Source: Rhizobium sp. PP-CC-3A-592
GTDB taxonomy: Bacteria; Pseudomonadota; Alphaproteobacteria; Rhizobiales; Rhizobiaceae
Direction: 5' to 3'
DNA: 64,000 nucleotides
Assembly: GCF_003217095.1 (NCBI RefSeq)
Contig: NZ_QJSR01000002.1
Span: 124,001 to 188,000 of the forward strand
Positions 33,825 through 42,103 of this stretch are shown here, piece after piece. Position numbers and translations under genes: made by a program. How positions within the stretch are numbered: the stretch's first letter is position 1; the number at the start of each line of letters is the position of its first letter. Below the pieces are notes generated by a model. It ran no database searches, was not told the DNA's origin, and saw only the letters and a program-made list of their open reading frames with translations.

Positions 33825-34339
33825 TCTGCAGCCTCCTTGTAGTTCTTGCCGGATTGCTGGCCCATCACCTGTTCGATCGCATCCGCGATGTTGGTGTAGG
33901 CCCCGCATCGACAGAGATTGCCGCTCATCAATTCACGGATCTCTTCGCGGGAATGCGCATGGCCTTCGTTCATGAGGCCGGCGGCGGAACAGATCTGTCC
34001 GGGCGTGCAATAGCCGCACTGATAGGCATCATGATCAACAAAAGCCTGTTGTAGGGCGTGAAGATGGCCGGGCTGTCCAAGACCTTCGATCGTGGTGATT
34101 TCAGCGCCGTCGAGCGTGACGGCGAGTTTCAGGCAGGAATTGACACGCTGTCCGTCGATGAGGACGGTGCAGGCGCCACACTGGCCGTGGTCGCAACCTT
34201 TCTTGGTGCCGGGCAGTTCCATCGGGCCGCGCAGCAGGTCGAGCAACGTGACCCAGGGCGCGACGTTCAGCCGCTCCTGCCTCCCGTTCAGCGTGATCAC
34301 GATCGGAATGGCCATTCGTTCGGCATCGGCGTGAAGCAT
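33821..34339 (-). CDS. paoA: Aldehyde oxidoreductase, 2Fe-2S subunit (PaoA-like, no Tat leader)
   Basis: A 172-residue small subunit with two [2Fe-2S] domains: a plant-ferredoxin-type site (KKGCDHGQCGACTVLIDG ... C) and a helical site (CGYCTPGQIC ... NLCRCG). E. coli PaoA is longer because of a twin-arginine leader that takes the trimer to the periplasm; here the protein starts MLHADAERMAIPIV, so the complex is predicted to be cytoplasmic. ATG 34339 has AAGGG upstream; ATG 34315 is the alternative. First gene of paoABC-catalase, divergent from ku with an EcfG-like promoter in the gap. Confidence 0.92.
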   Translation of the reverse strand: MLHADAERMAIPIVITLNGRQERLNVAPWVTLLDLLRGPMELPGTKKGCDHGQCGACTVLIDGQRVNSCLKLAVTLDGAEITTIEGLGQPGHLHALQQAFVDHDAYQCGYCTPGQICSAAGLMNEGHAHSREEIRELMSGNLCRCGAYTNIADAIEQVMGQQSGKNYKEAAE

Positions 34340-34378
34340 AGCAAACCCTTTCTCGCACTAAATTTGGAGATGGATCAC

Positions 34379-34403
34379 AACTGTATGCGGGTCGGAATGT
34401 TCC
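34379..34403 (-). promoter_or_regulatory. EcfG-like promoter for paoABC-catalase
   Basis: Minus-strand GGAAC (34399-34403), 16 bp, AGTT (34379-34382): 8 of 9 consensus positions, 40 bp before the PaoA-like start. Its -35 is half of the palindrome GGTCGGAA-TG-TTCCGACC (34390-34407). Confidence 0.6.
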
Positions 34404-34407
34404 GACC

Positions 34408-34432
34408 GGAACCTCTGCCCGGTCATTCCGTT
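34408..34432 (+). promoter_or_regulatory. EcfG (RpoE2) general stress promoter for ku-ligD
   Basis: GGAAC (34408-34412), 16 bp, CGTT (34429-34432): a perfect match, 43 bp before the ku ATG and only 4 bp from the opposing -35 of the pao promoter. Confidence 0.78.
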
Positions 34433-34475
34433 TGGTTCGCACACGGTGGTGAAAAGAGTAGCGAGGACGCAGCGA

Positions 34476-35315
34476 ATGGCACGACGAGCGAGCTGGAAAG
34501 GCCAGTTGAAATTGCGGGACCTCACCTGTGCGGTCGGGCTTTACACGGCCATTTCCTCGTCTGAAAAGATCTCGTTCAACATCATCAACCGCAAGACCGG
34601 CCACCGGGTCGAGCGGCAGTTCGTGGACAGCGAAACCGGCAAGCCCGTCGAGCGGGACGACCAGATCAAGGGCTATCCGCTCGACAACGGCGACTATATC
34701 GCGATCGAGGGCGACGAACTGGCGGCGCTGATGCCGGACAGCGACAAGGTGCTGAAGGTGACGAGGTTCATCGCGCTCGATGCCATCGACACGCTCTATT
34801 TCGACAAGCCCTATCACCTGGCGCCCGTCGAGGATCACGACGCGGAAACGCTGGCGCTGCTTGCGCGCACCATGCGGGATGAAAACGTGGCGGCGATCGC
34901 GGAAGCCATCCTCTTCCGGCGCAACCGCACCGTCCTCATCCGCCCGCAGGACGACACGCTGATCGCGACGACGCTCAACTTCGACTACGAGGTTCGTTCT
35001 GTGAAGACGGCCTTCAAGTCGATCCCCGAGATCGAATTCGACGAGGAAATGCTGGAGCTTGCCGGGCATATCATCGGCACGAAATCCGGCACCTTCGACC
35101 CCGAGAGCTACACCGACCGCTACAATGATGCGCTCGCCGAACTGGTGAAGGCGAAGATCGAGGGACGGACCATCGAGAAGAAGGCGCCGCCGAAGCACGA
35201 CAATGTCGTCGATCTCAAGGAGGCGCTGCGGCAGAGCCTGGGCGGTGCGGCTTCCAAGGCCAAATCGACCGGCAAGGGCAAGGCTGCGGGTTCGCGGCAG
35301 AAGAAGGCGAGCTGA
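34476..35315 (+). CDS. ku: Non-homologous end joining protein Ku (first paralogue)
   Basis: A 279-residue bacterial Ku that forms a ring on double-strand break ends and recruits LigD. The Ku core begins ASWKGQLKLRDLTCAVGLYTA and includes DSETGKPVERDDQIKGYPLDNGDYIAIEGDEL, then a lysine-rich C-terminal tail (about 245-279) typical of rhizobial Ku. ATG 34476 is used because GAGGA lies about 8 bp upstream; a GTG 30 bp earlier is in frame but less well placed. ligD follows after 2 bp, so the pair is one operon under an EcfG promoter. A second Ku lies convergent at 37.9 kb. Confidence 0.95.
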   Translation: MARRASWKGQLKLRDLTCAVGLYTAISSSEKISFNIINRKTGHRVERQFVDSETGKPVERDDQIKGYPLDNGDYIAIEGDELAALMPDSDKVLKVTRFIALDAIDTLYFDKPYHLAPVEDHDAETLALLARTMRDENVAAIAEAILFRRNRTVLIRPQDDTLIATTLNFDYEVRSVKTAFKSIPEIEFDEEMLELAGHIIGTKSGTFDPESYTDRYNDALAELVKAKIEGRTIEKKAPPKHDNVVDLKEALRQSLGGAASKAKSTGKGKAAGSRQKKAS

Positions 35316-35317
35316 CG

Positions 35318-37861
35318 ATGAGTCTCGACACCTACAATGCCAAGCGGCGCTTCGATGCGACGCCGGAGCCGAAAGGCGAGGCCGCCAAGGCTACAAAGCG
35401 GAAGGCCGCCACTGATAGCGCGAGCTTCGTCATCCAGAAGCATGACGCGACGCGGCTGCATTATGATTTCCGGCTCGAAATGGATGGCGTGCTGAAGAGT
35501 TGGGCCGTGACCAAGGGGCCGAGCCTCAACCCCGAGGACAAGCGGCTGGCGGTCCATGTCGAGGACCATCCGCTGTCCTATGGCGATTTCGAAGGCGTGA
35601 TCCCCAAGGGGCAATATGGCGGCGGTACCGTCATCGTCTGGGATCGCGGCACTTGGACGCCGATCGGCGATCTCGCCAAGGCTTACGCCAAGGGGCATCT
35701 GGAGTTTACCCTGGACGGCGAGAAGCTCCAGGGGCGCTGGCATCTGGTGCGCATGCATGGCAAACCGGGTGAGACGCGCGAGAACTGGCTGCTGATCAAG
35801 GGCGACGATGAGGCGGCGCGGGACGACAGCTTCGACATTCTCAAGGAGCGACCGGAATCGGTAAAGTCTGGGCGCGACCTGAAAGACGTCGCCAAGAACC
35901 CCGGCGATACATGGAACTCGAAGAGCACATCGAAGGCGAGCAACTCCAAACGCGGCAAGCCCGCCGACGTGACGACAGCCGCCGAGGGACAGGCGCATGC
36001 CTGGCCGAAGGGCGCGAAGACGGCAGCTCTTCCGGATTTCGTGGAGCCGGCTCTGGCGACGCTGAAGCCGAACGCGCCGTCGGGCGACCGGTGGGTGCAT
36101 GAGATCAAGTTCGACGGCTACCGCCTGCAGGCGCGCATCGAGAAGGGCAAGGTTCGACTGCTCACCCGCAGCGGGCTCGACTGGACGGAGCGGTTCGGTG
36201 ACCAGGTCGCCGCCGCCCTCGCGGGCCTACCGGTGGAGACGGCGCTGATCGATGGCGAAATCGTTGTTCATAAGGACAATGGCGCGTCCGATTTCTCCGC
36301 CCTGCAGGAGGATCTGAGCCTCGGGCGCAGCGACCGGTTCATCTATTATGCCTTCGACATCCTGCATCTCGACGGGCACGACCTGACCAAGGCAACGCTG
36401 ATCGACCGCAAAAATCTGTTGCAGAAGCTTATCCTTGCCGACAGCCCTACCGTCCGCTTCAGCGAGCATTTCGAGGACGATGGCGATCTCGTGCTGACGC
36501 ATGCCTGCCGGTTGAGTCTGGAAGGCGTGGTTTCCAAGGAGCGTTCCGGCTCCTATGTCTCGGGCCGCAAAGGCAGCTGGGTCAAGTCGAAGTGCTCCGA
36601 GCGGCAGGAGTTCGTGATCGGCGGCTATGCGCCGTCGTCCGCATCGGATCACGCGATCGGCGCGCTGGCGCTCGGGGTCTACGAGGACGGCGCGCTCCGC
36701 CATGTCGGGCGGGTCGGCACCGGTTTCAGCCATGCGATGGCGGATATGCTGTTCGAGGCGTTGTCGGCCATTGAGCGCTCGGACAGCCCATTCCGCGACA
36801 AGTTGACGGCGGATGCGCGGCGCGGCCTGCATTACGTCGAGCCGACGCTGGTGGCGGAGGTCGAGTTTCGCGCATGGTCGGCGGATGGCAATCTGCGCCA
36901 TGCCTCGTTCCGCGGCCTGCGAGAGGACAAGCCGGCAAGCGAGGTGCGGCAGGAAAGCCCGGCCGCGGAAAAGGGCCGGAAATCGCCAGCCCTTCCCAAG
37001 GCCGCGATCACCTTGACGCACCCGGACAGGCTCTATTGGCCGCAGGAGGGCGTGACGAAGGAGGGACTTGCCGAATATTACGCGCAGGTCTGGTCGTTCA
37101 TGGCACCCTATGTGGTCGATCGGCCGCTCTCGCTGCTGCGTTGCCCGGATGGCATCGACGGCAAGCAGCGCTTCTTCCAGAAACATGCCTGGCGCGGTAT
37201 CAACAAGGCGATCCACCAAATCAAGGACCCGAAGGACAAGGCCGGCGAGCCATCGCTTCGAATCACGGATTTCGACGGACTGATCGCACTCGTGCAGTCC
37301 GCAGCGCTCGAAATCCACCCTTGGGGTACGACGACGCGCAACTGGGAAAAGCCCGACATGATCACCATGGACCTCGACCCCGGCGAGGATGTGAGCTGGG
37401 CCGACATCATCGAGGCCGCTCTTCTGCTGAAGGGAGAGATCGAAGCGAAGGGGCTTGCCGCCTTCGTCAAGACATCCGGCGGCAAGGGGCTGCATGTGGT
37501 CGTCCCCCTGAAGCCCTCGGCCGGGTGGCCGGCGGTCAAGGCTTTCGCCAAATCCCTGGCGACGGATGCGGCGAAAAAGGATCCGGACCGCTACCTCGCG
37601 GTGGCCACCAAGGCGAAGCGCCGCGGGCGAATCTTCATCGACTATCTCCGCAACGGCCGCGGGGCGACGGCGGTCGCGCCATACTCAACGCGCGCGCGCC
37701 CGGGCACAGCCGTCTCCGCGCCGCTCGAATGGTCGGAGCTGTCGGAGGCGATCGGGCCCGATTGTTTCACCGTGGACAATATGCCGGCCCGGCTCGCGTC
37801 GTTGAAGAAGGACCCGTGGGACGGGTTCTTCGCAGCGGCCAAAGTGCTTCCGAAGGCTTGA
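35318..37861 (+). CDS. ligD: ATP-dependent DNA ligase D (PE-ligase-polymerase)
   Basis: An 847-residue multidomain end-joining enzyme in the order phosphoesterase (about residues 1-170, with H42, H48 and H84), ATP-dependent ligase (about 235-540; adenylated lysine K264 in EIKFDGYRL) and primase-polymerase (about 560-847; metal aspartates in TMDLDPGED, and SGGKGLHVVVPL). A charged Ser/Lys linker joins the first two domains. It trims, fills and seals DNA ends held by Ku. It starts 2 bp after ku and has AAGGCGAG upstream, so the proteins are made together. Confidence 0.97.
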   Translation: MSLDTYNAKRRFDATPEPKGEAAKATKRKAATDSASFVIQKHDATRLHYDFRLEMDGVLKSWAVTKGPSLNPEDKRLAVHVEDHPLSYGDFEGVIPKGQYGGGTVIVWDRGTWTPIGDLAKAYAKGHLEFTLDGEKLQGRWHLVRMHGKPGETRENWLLIKGDDEAARDDSFDILKERPESVKSGRDLKDVAKNPGDTWNSKSTSKASNSKRGKPADVTTAAEGQAHAWPKGAKTAALPDFVEPALATLKPNAPSGDRWVHEIKFDGYRLQARIEKGKVRLLTRSGLDWTERFGDQVAAALAGLPVETALIDGEIVVHKDNGASDFSALQEDLSLGRSDRFIYYAFDILHLDGHDLTKATLIDRKNLLQKLILADSPTVRFSEHFEDDGDLVLTHACRLSLEGVVSKERSGSYVSGRKGSWVKSKCSERQEFVIGGYAPSSASDHAIGALALGVYEDGALRHVGRVGTGFSHAMADMLFEALSAIERSDSPFRDKLTADARRGLHYVEPTLVAEVEFRAWSADGNLRHASFRGLREDKPASEVRQESPAAEKGRKSPALPKAAITLTHPDRLYWPQEGVTKEGLAEYYAQVWSFMAPYVVDRPLSLLRCPDGIDGKQRFFQKHAWRGINKAIHQIKDPKDKAGEPSLRITDFDGLIALVQSAALEIHPWGTTTRNWEKPDMITMDLDPGEDVSWADIIEAALLLKGEIEAKGLAAFVKTSGGKGLHVVVPLKPSAGWPAVKAFAKSLATDAAKKDPDRYLAVATKAKRRGRIFIDYLRNGRGATAVAPYSTRARPGTAVSAPLEWSELSEAIGPDCFTVDNMPARLASLKKDPWDGFFAAAKVLPKA

Positions 37862-37875
37862 TGCTTTTAATGTCA

Positions 37876-37898
37876 GAGGAGCGGGTTACCCGCTCTTC
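37876..37898. terminator. Hairpin between ligD and the convergent second ku
   Basis: AGAGGAGCGGG and CCCGCTCTTCT (one mismatch) flank TTA, which is the stop codon of the minus-strand Ku gene. The stem is short-looped and lacks a T tract, so bidirectional termination is only probable. Confidence 0.5.
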
Positions 37899-38677
37899 TC
37901 CTGCTGCAGGCTTTTCTTCAGCGCATCCATGATGTTGATGACGTTGCCCGAGGACTTCACCGGTGCGCGCGACGTCTTCGCCGGCTTGCCATCCTTCTTC
38001 TGGCGGCTTTTGATGAAGGCCTTGATCTTCTTCTGGACGGGGTCCTGGACCAGCGTCGGGCTCCACGCGCCCTTGTCCTTTTCGACCAGTTTTGCGAGCG
38101 CTGCCATTTCCGCCTTGCCGCCCTTGGCCTTTACGTCGAGGTCGGCGACGGCCTCGCGGACATCTTCGCCGTAATGCAGCGTCCAGAGCACGATGCCCTT
38201 GCCGTTCGGCACCAGCAGCACGGCGCGCTCGCGGCGATAGAGGACGAGGCGGGCGATACCGACAACGTTCTTGCGGGCCATGGCCTCGCGGATGACGCAG
38301 AAGGCCTCTGCACCGACTTTGTCCTCGGGGACGAGGAAATGCGGCTTGTCGTACCAGATCCAGTCGATGGAATCGCGCGGCACGAAGGTGGAGATGTCGA
38401 TCGTGCGCGTGCTCTCCAGCCCGACGCCCTCGATCTCGTCATCCTCCAGCAGGACATAATCGTCCTCACCTTTGGGGAAGCCCTTTACCTGATCCTTGTC
38501 CGCGACCTTCTTGTGCGTCACGCTGTCGATGTAGCGGCTTTCGACCCGGTTCTTCGTGGCGCGGTTGAGAACATGGAAACGCACCTTCTCGCTTTCCGTG
38601 GTCGCCGGCGTCAGCGATACGGACGCCGTGACGAGGGATAGCCGGAGGTAACCTTTCCAGAAGCTGTTGCGGGCCAT
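37886..38677 (-). CDS. ku: Non-homologous end joining protein Ku (second paralogue)
   Basis: A 263-residue Ku that clearly differs from the first copy: the core starts NSFWKGYLRLSLVTASVSLTPAT and continues KNRVESRYIDSVTHKKVADKDQVKGFPKGEDDYVLLEDDEIE. The C-terminal region is lysine-rich (KAFIKSRQKKDGKPAK). ATG 38677 has GAGGAC upstream. It is convergent with ligD and co-directional with the aldose dehydrogenase, 74 bp behind it; a 10-bp hairpin precedes its ribosome site. No EcfG promoter was found directly upstream. Two divergent Ku copies suggest homo- or heterodimers with different roles. Confidence 0.94.
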   Translation of the reverse strand: MARNSFWKGYLRLSLVTASVSLTPATTESEKVRFHVLNRATKNRVESRYIDSVTHKKVADKDQVKGFPKGEDDYVLLEDDEIEGVGLESTRTIDISTFVPRDSIDWIWYDKPHFLVPEDKVGAEAFCVIREAMARKNVVGIARLVLYRRERAVLLVPNGKGIVLWTLHYGEDVREAVADLDVKAKGGKAEMAALAKLVEKDKGAWSPTLVQDPVQKKIKAFIKSRQKKDGKPAKTSRAPVKSSGNVINIMDALKKSLQQEKSG

Positions 38678-38692
38678 GTCTTGTCCTCGATA

Positions 38693-38721
38693 GCGGTGGC
38701 GGATCATCAACCCGCCACCGC
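38693..38721 (-). promoter_or_regulatory. Hairpin in front of the second ku gene
   Basis: GCGGTGGCGG (38693-38702) and CCGCCACCGC (38712-38721) form a perfect 10-bp stem with a 9-nt loop. It lies after the aldose dehydrogenase stop and about 15 bp before the ku start, so it could be a terminator without a T tract or a translational control stem. Confidence 0.4.
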
Positions 38722-38751
38722 CGAAAAGGTTGCCGTGGCATCGTCAGACGA

Positions 38752-40047
38752 TCAGCCCTGACGCGAAAGCTTCAGGATCGCCGACGTTCCCTCCTTCGGG
38801 TTTTCAGTGACGGCATAGATTGCGCCGTCGGGGCCGATCTTCACGTCGCGGATGCGGGCTTCGAGCGGAATGCGTTCCTCGTGGGAGACCTTGTCGCCGT
38901 CCATGTGCAGCACGACGAGACCGGTGGAGACGAGGCCGCCGATGAGGGCGGCGCCGTCCCATTCCGGAAACTCGGTGCCGCTGTAGAACACCATGCCCGA
39001 AGGACCGATGACCGGATCCCAGTAGTAGACAGGCTGCTCCATGCCGTCCTTGGCGGTGATGCCGTCGCCGATGGCCGCGCCGCTATAGTCGAGGCCGTAG
39101 GTGATGACCGGCCAGCCGTAGTTGAGGCCCGCCTGCGGCATGTTCAGTTCGTCGCCGCCCTTCGGCCCGTGCTCGACGGTCCAGAGCCGGCCCTTGGCGT
39201 CGAGCGCAGCGGATTGCAGGTTGCGGTGGCCGTAGCTCCAGATTTCCGGCTGCGCATCGCCCTTGCCGGCAAATGGGTTGTCGGCAAGCGCCTTGCCGGA
39301 GGCGTCGATGCGGAACACCTTGCCGAAGCCGCTCTTCAGGTCCTGCGCGAAGACGCGGGTCTCGCGGTCGGAGCGCTCGCCGACGGTCACGTAGAGTTCG
39401 CCATTATTGCCGAAGACGAGGCGGGAGCCGTAGTGCTTGGTGTTGTCGTAGCCGGGCATCTGGCGGAAGATGACGTTGACGTCCTCCAGCGCCGCGCCGC
39501 CCTGATCGTCCGCTACCAGTTTGGCCGAGGCGACGGAGGTGCCGTTGCCTTCCTCACGCGGCTCGGAGAAGGAGAAGAAGATGCGGTTGGAGGTGGCGAA
39601 ATCCGGCGCGATCGCGACATCCAGCAGGCCGGCCTGACCGTCGGAGATCACGGCGGGCACGCCTTTCAGCGCGGTGCTCGGCTTGCCGTCCGCACCGACG
39701 ATATGCATGGAGCCCTTCTTGGCGGCGACCAGCATGCGGCCGTCCGCCAGGAACTCCATCGACCAGAGCTGCGGCAGGCCTTCGGCGACGGCCTGATGGG
39801 TCACGGTCGGCATCTTGTCCGGCTGCGGCGCGCGGGTCTGGTTTTCGAAGGCAGGCTTCTGGTCCGGTGCGTTCGCCGCTTCCGTCTCGACCGGCTTGCC
39901 GGCGGCCTTTACCTCGCCCGTTGCGGGCGGCTGGCCTTCGACATGGTCGATGGGGGAGGTGTCGCCCGTCGATTGAGCCATCAGGGGGCTCGCGGTCAGG
40001 AGTGCGGTCAGGACGGTTCCGGCAAGGAGGCAAGCACGCGTTTTCAT
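38752..40047 (-). CDS. Soluble aldose sugar dehydrogenase (PQQ-dependent GDH-B/YliI family)
   Basis: A 431-residue secreted beta-propeller. A Sec signal peptide covers residues 1 to about 25 (MKTRACLLAGTVLTALL ... LMAQS), followed by a Pro/Ala-rich linker to about residue 80. The propeller has GQAGLLDVAIAPDF, RLVFGNNGELYVTVGERSD, SYGHRNLQS and LNYGWPVITYG, as in YliI-type PQQ enzymes that oxidise aldoses in the periplasm. AGGAA lies just upstream of the ATG. It is divergent from the glycosyltransferase gene at 40.25 kb. No PQQ biosynthesis genes are in the window. Confidence 0.88.
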   Translation of the reverse strand: MKTRACLLAGTVLTALLTASPLMAQSTGDTSPIDHVEGQPPATGEVKAAGKPVETEAANAPDQKPAFENQTRAPQPDKMPTVTHQAVAEGLPQLWSMEFLADGRMLVAAKKGSMHIVGADGKPSTALKGVPAVISDGQAGLLDVAIAPDFATSNRIFFSFSEPREEGNGTSVASAKLVADDQGGAALEDVNVIFRQMPGYDNTKHYGSRLVFGNNGELYVTVGERSDRETRVFAQDLKSGFGKVFRIDASGKALADNPFAGKGDAQPEIWSYGHRNLQSAALDAKGRLWTVEHGPKGGDELNMPQAGLNYGWPVITYGLDYSGAAIGDGITAKDGMEQPVYYWDPVIGPSGMVFYSGTEFPEWDGAALIGGLVSTGLVVLHMDGDKVSHEERIPLEARIRDVKIGPDGAIYAVTENPKEGTSAILKLSRQG

Positions 40048-40253
40048 CGATGTTCCTGTCTTGATGACGGCGTCGGGCGACGCATTGACGATGGAAACGG
40101 ATGTAGAGCGTGGGTTACGGATTGCTCATCGCGCCGCGTTCAAGATTATTTTATCGCCGCGTCGGCAAGGCTCTGGCGATCTCTGGATACTCGCGGGCAA
40201 GTCCGGGCGGAAGCATTTGGAGGGCGGGGCGGGGATGGTGTAGATCAGGGCGC

Positions 40254-41354
40254 ATGAAGATCGCATTCTACGCTCCCCTCAAGTCTCCCCGTCACCCGGT
40301 GCCCTCGGGCGACCGGCTGATGTCGCGGCTGATGATGCAGGCGCTCGAGCTTGCCGGGCATCAGGTCGCGCTCGTCTCGGAATTGCGCAGCTTCACGCGC
40401 ACGCCGGAGGAGATCGGCGATCTCGAAGCTGCGGCCGGCGCCGAGCGTGAGCGCATTGCGCAGGACTGGCAGGCGAGCGGCGTGCCCGATTGCTGGTTCT
40501 GCTATCACCCTTATTACAAGGCGCCGGATCTGCTGGGACCATTTCTCTCAAAAGCGTACGGCATCGGTTACGTCACGGTCGAGGCCTCCTATTCGGCGCG
40601 GCGCGACAAAGATGGGTGGGCGCAGGCGCAGGCGGCGCTTTTGGAAACGCTGACGGCGGCGTCCGTCAATATCTGCATGACCGCGCGGGACAAGGTCGGC
40701 ATTCTCGACGGTGCGCCGCATGCGCCCGTCGAGCGGTTGCAGCCGTTCATCGATCCCGCGCTCTTCCTCGCCCGCGATCCCGCGCCGCATCCCGGCCGGC
40801 TCGTGACCGTGGCGATGATGCGTCCGGGCGACAAGATGGACAGTTACCGGATGCTGGCCGACGCGCTGTCGCGCCTGCTGCATCTCCCCTTCACGCTGTC
40901 GATCGTGGGCGATGGCAAGGCGCGTTCCGAGGTGGAGGCCCTGTTCGCGCCGCTCGGGCCCGGCCGGGTCGTGTGGAGTGGAGAGCGAAGTGCGCAAGAG
41001 GTGGCAGCGCTGTTGTCGACCTCCGCGCTTTATGTCTGGCCCGGCTGCGGCGAGGCCTACGGGCTTGCCTATCTGGAAGCGCAGGCGGCAGGTCTGCCCG
41101 TGGTGGCGCAGGCCATTGCCGGTGTTCCCGAGGTGGTGGAGCATGGGCGCACGGGCGTGCTGACGCCGCCGGGCGATGTCGAGGCCTATGCGGAGGCCAT
41201 TGCCGGCTTCCTCAAGGATGAGACGCGACGGCAGGCCATGGGAGCGGAGGCTCGATTGTTTGCGGGGACGGAGCGTGGACTTGCGCCCGCCGCGTCCCGG
41301 CTCGGCGATATTCTCGGCCGGCATGTAGACCTGAAGCGGGAGCCACGGTCATGA
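40254..41354 (+). CDS. Glycosyltransferase, GT4-like
   Basis: A 366-residue GT-B glycosyltransferase. The N-terminus KIAFYAPLKSPRHPVPSGDRLMSRLM is the acceptor-side Rossmann start; the C-terminal domain holds the donor-binding glutamates in GCGEAYGLAYLEAQAAGLPVV and the loop GVPEVVEHGRTGVLTPPGD. No membrane segment is present. ATG 40254 starts at the first beta strand; the open frame before it is not protein-like. It overlaps the deacetylase gene by 4 bp (ATGA), a pairing that suggests both act on the same surface or storage glycan. Confidence 0.87.
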   Translation: MKIAFYAPLKSPRHPVPSGDRLMSRLMMQALELAGHQVALVSELRSFTRTPEEIGDLEAAAGAERERIAQDWQASGVPDCWFCYHPYYKAPDLLGPFLSKAYGIGYVTVEASYSARRDKDGWAQAQAALLETLTAASVNICMTARDKVGILDGAPHAPVERLQPFIDPALFLARDPAPHPGRLVTVAMMRPGDKMDSYRMLADALSRLLHLPFTLSIVGDGKARSEVEALFAPLGPGRVVWSGERSAQEVAALLSTSALYVWPGCGEAYGLAYLEAQAAGLPVVAQAIAGVPEVVEHGRTGVLTPPGDVEAYAEAIAGFLKDETRRQAMGAEARLFAGTERGLAPAASRLGDILGRHVDLKREPRS

Positions 41355-42103
41355 ACACCGATATCACCACCGTCCTCGACCGCTTTCGGGAGGCGGGACA
41401 AGTCGCTCGCTTCTGGCTGCGCGACGATGACGCCAGCGAGCCGACGCCGGCACTTGATCGTCTGCTGGAGTTGACGGAGGCCCACGATGTTCCCCTGACG
41501 CTCGCCGTCATACCGCAGCCGACGGGCGAGGCGCTTGCCGAGCGGTTGGCGCGCGCGCGCCATGTCAGCGTAACGGTGCACGGCTGGCGGCATGCCGATC
41601 ATGCGGCGGAGACGTCCAAGAAGCGGGAACTCGGAGCCGATCGTCCCGTGGATGTCATTCTCGGGGAGCTTTCGGCGGGTTTTACCAAGCTTGCAGCCCT
41701 GCATGGCGACCGATTCCAGCCGGTGCTGGTTCCGCCGTGGAATCGGATCGATCCCGGCCTTCTGCCCCGTCTCTCCGGCCTGGGCTTCCGGGCCCTCTCG
41801 GTTTATGGGCCGGAGAAGCCGGCCGCATTGCCGATGATCAACACGCATGTGGACGTGATGGACTGGCACGGTACGCGCGGCTGCCGCGACCGCGACGCGC
41901 TGCGGCGCGAGATCGTCGCGCGGCTGACCGTCTGCCTGGAACGCGGCGGCAGCATCGGCCTGCTCACTCATCATCTCGTTCATGATGAGGCCGTGTGGGC
42001 GTTTCTTGGCGATCTGTTCGACGCGGCGGCCGCGCATCCTGCTTGCCGCTGGGTTGGGCTTGCCGAGCTTGTCGAAGAGATTGCTGTCGATCAGAAACGG
42101 TAG
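41351..42103 (+). CDS. Polysaccharide deacetylase-family protein
   Basis: A 250-residue carbohydrate-esterase-4-like protein. The motif 1 aspartates are in FWLRDDDASEP (about residues 21-31), motif 2 is the zinc HxxxH type in VHGWRHADHA, and motif 3 is represented by PPWNRIDP. No signal peptide is seen, so it is probably cytoplasmic and may act on a lipid-linked or nucleotide-linked intermediate. It is translationally coupled to the upstream glycosyltransferase. Its 3' end overlaps the tail of the convergent OmpW-like gene by 13 bp. Confidence 0.82.
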   Translation: MNTDITTVLDRFREAGQVARFWLRDDDASEPTPALDRLLELTEAHDVPLTLAVIPQPTGEALAERLARARHVSVTVHGWRHADHAAETSKKRELGADRPVDVILGELSAGFTKLAALHGDRFQPVLVPPWNRIDPGLLPRLSGLGFRALSVYGPEKPAALPMINTHVDVMDWHGTRGCRDRDALRREIVARLTVCLERGGSIGLLTHHLVHDEAVWAFLGDLFDAAAAHPACRWVGLAELVEEIAVDQKR

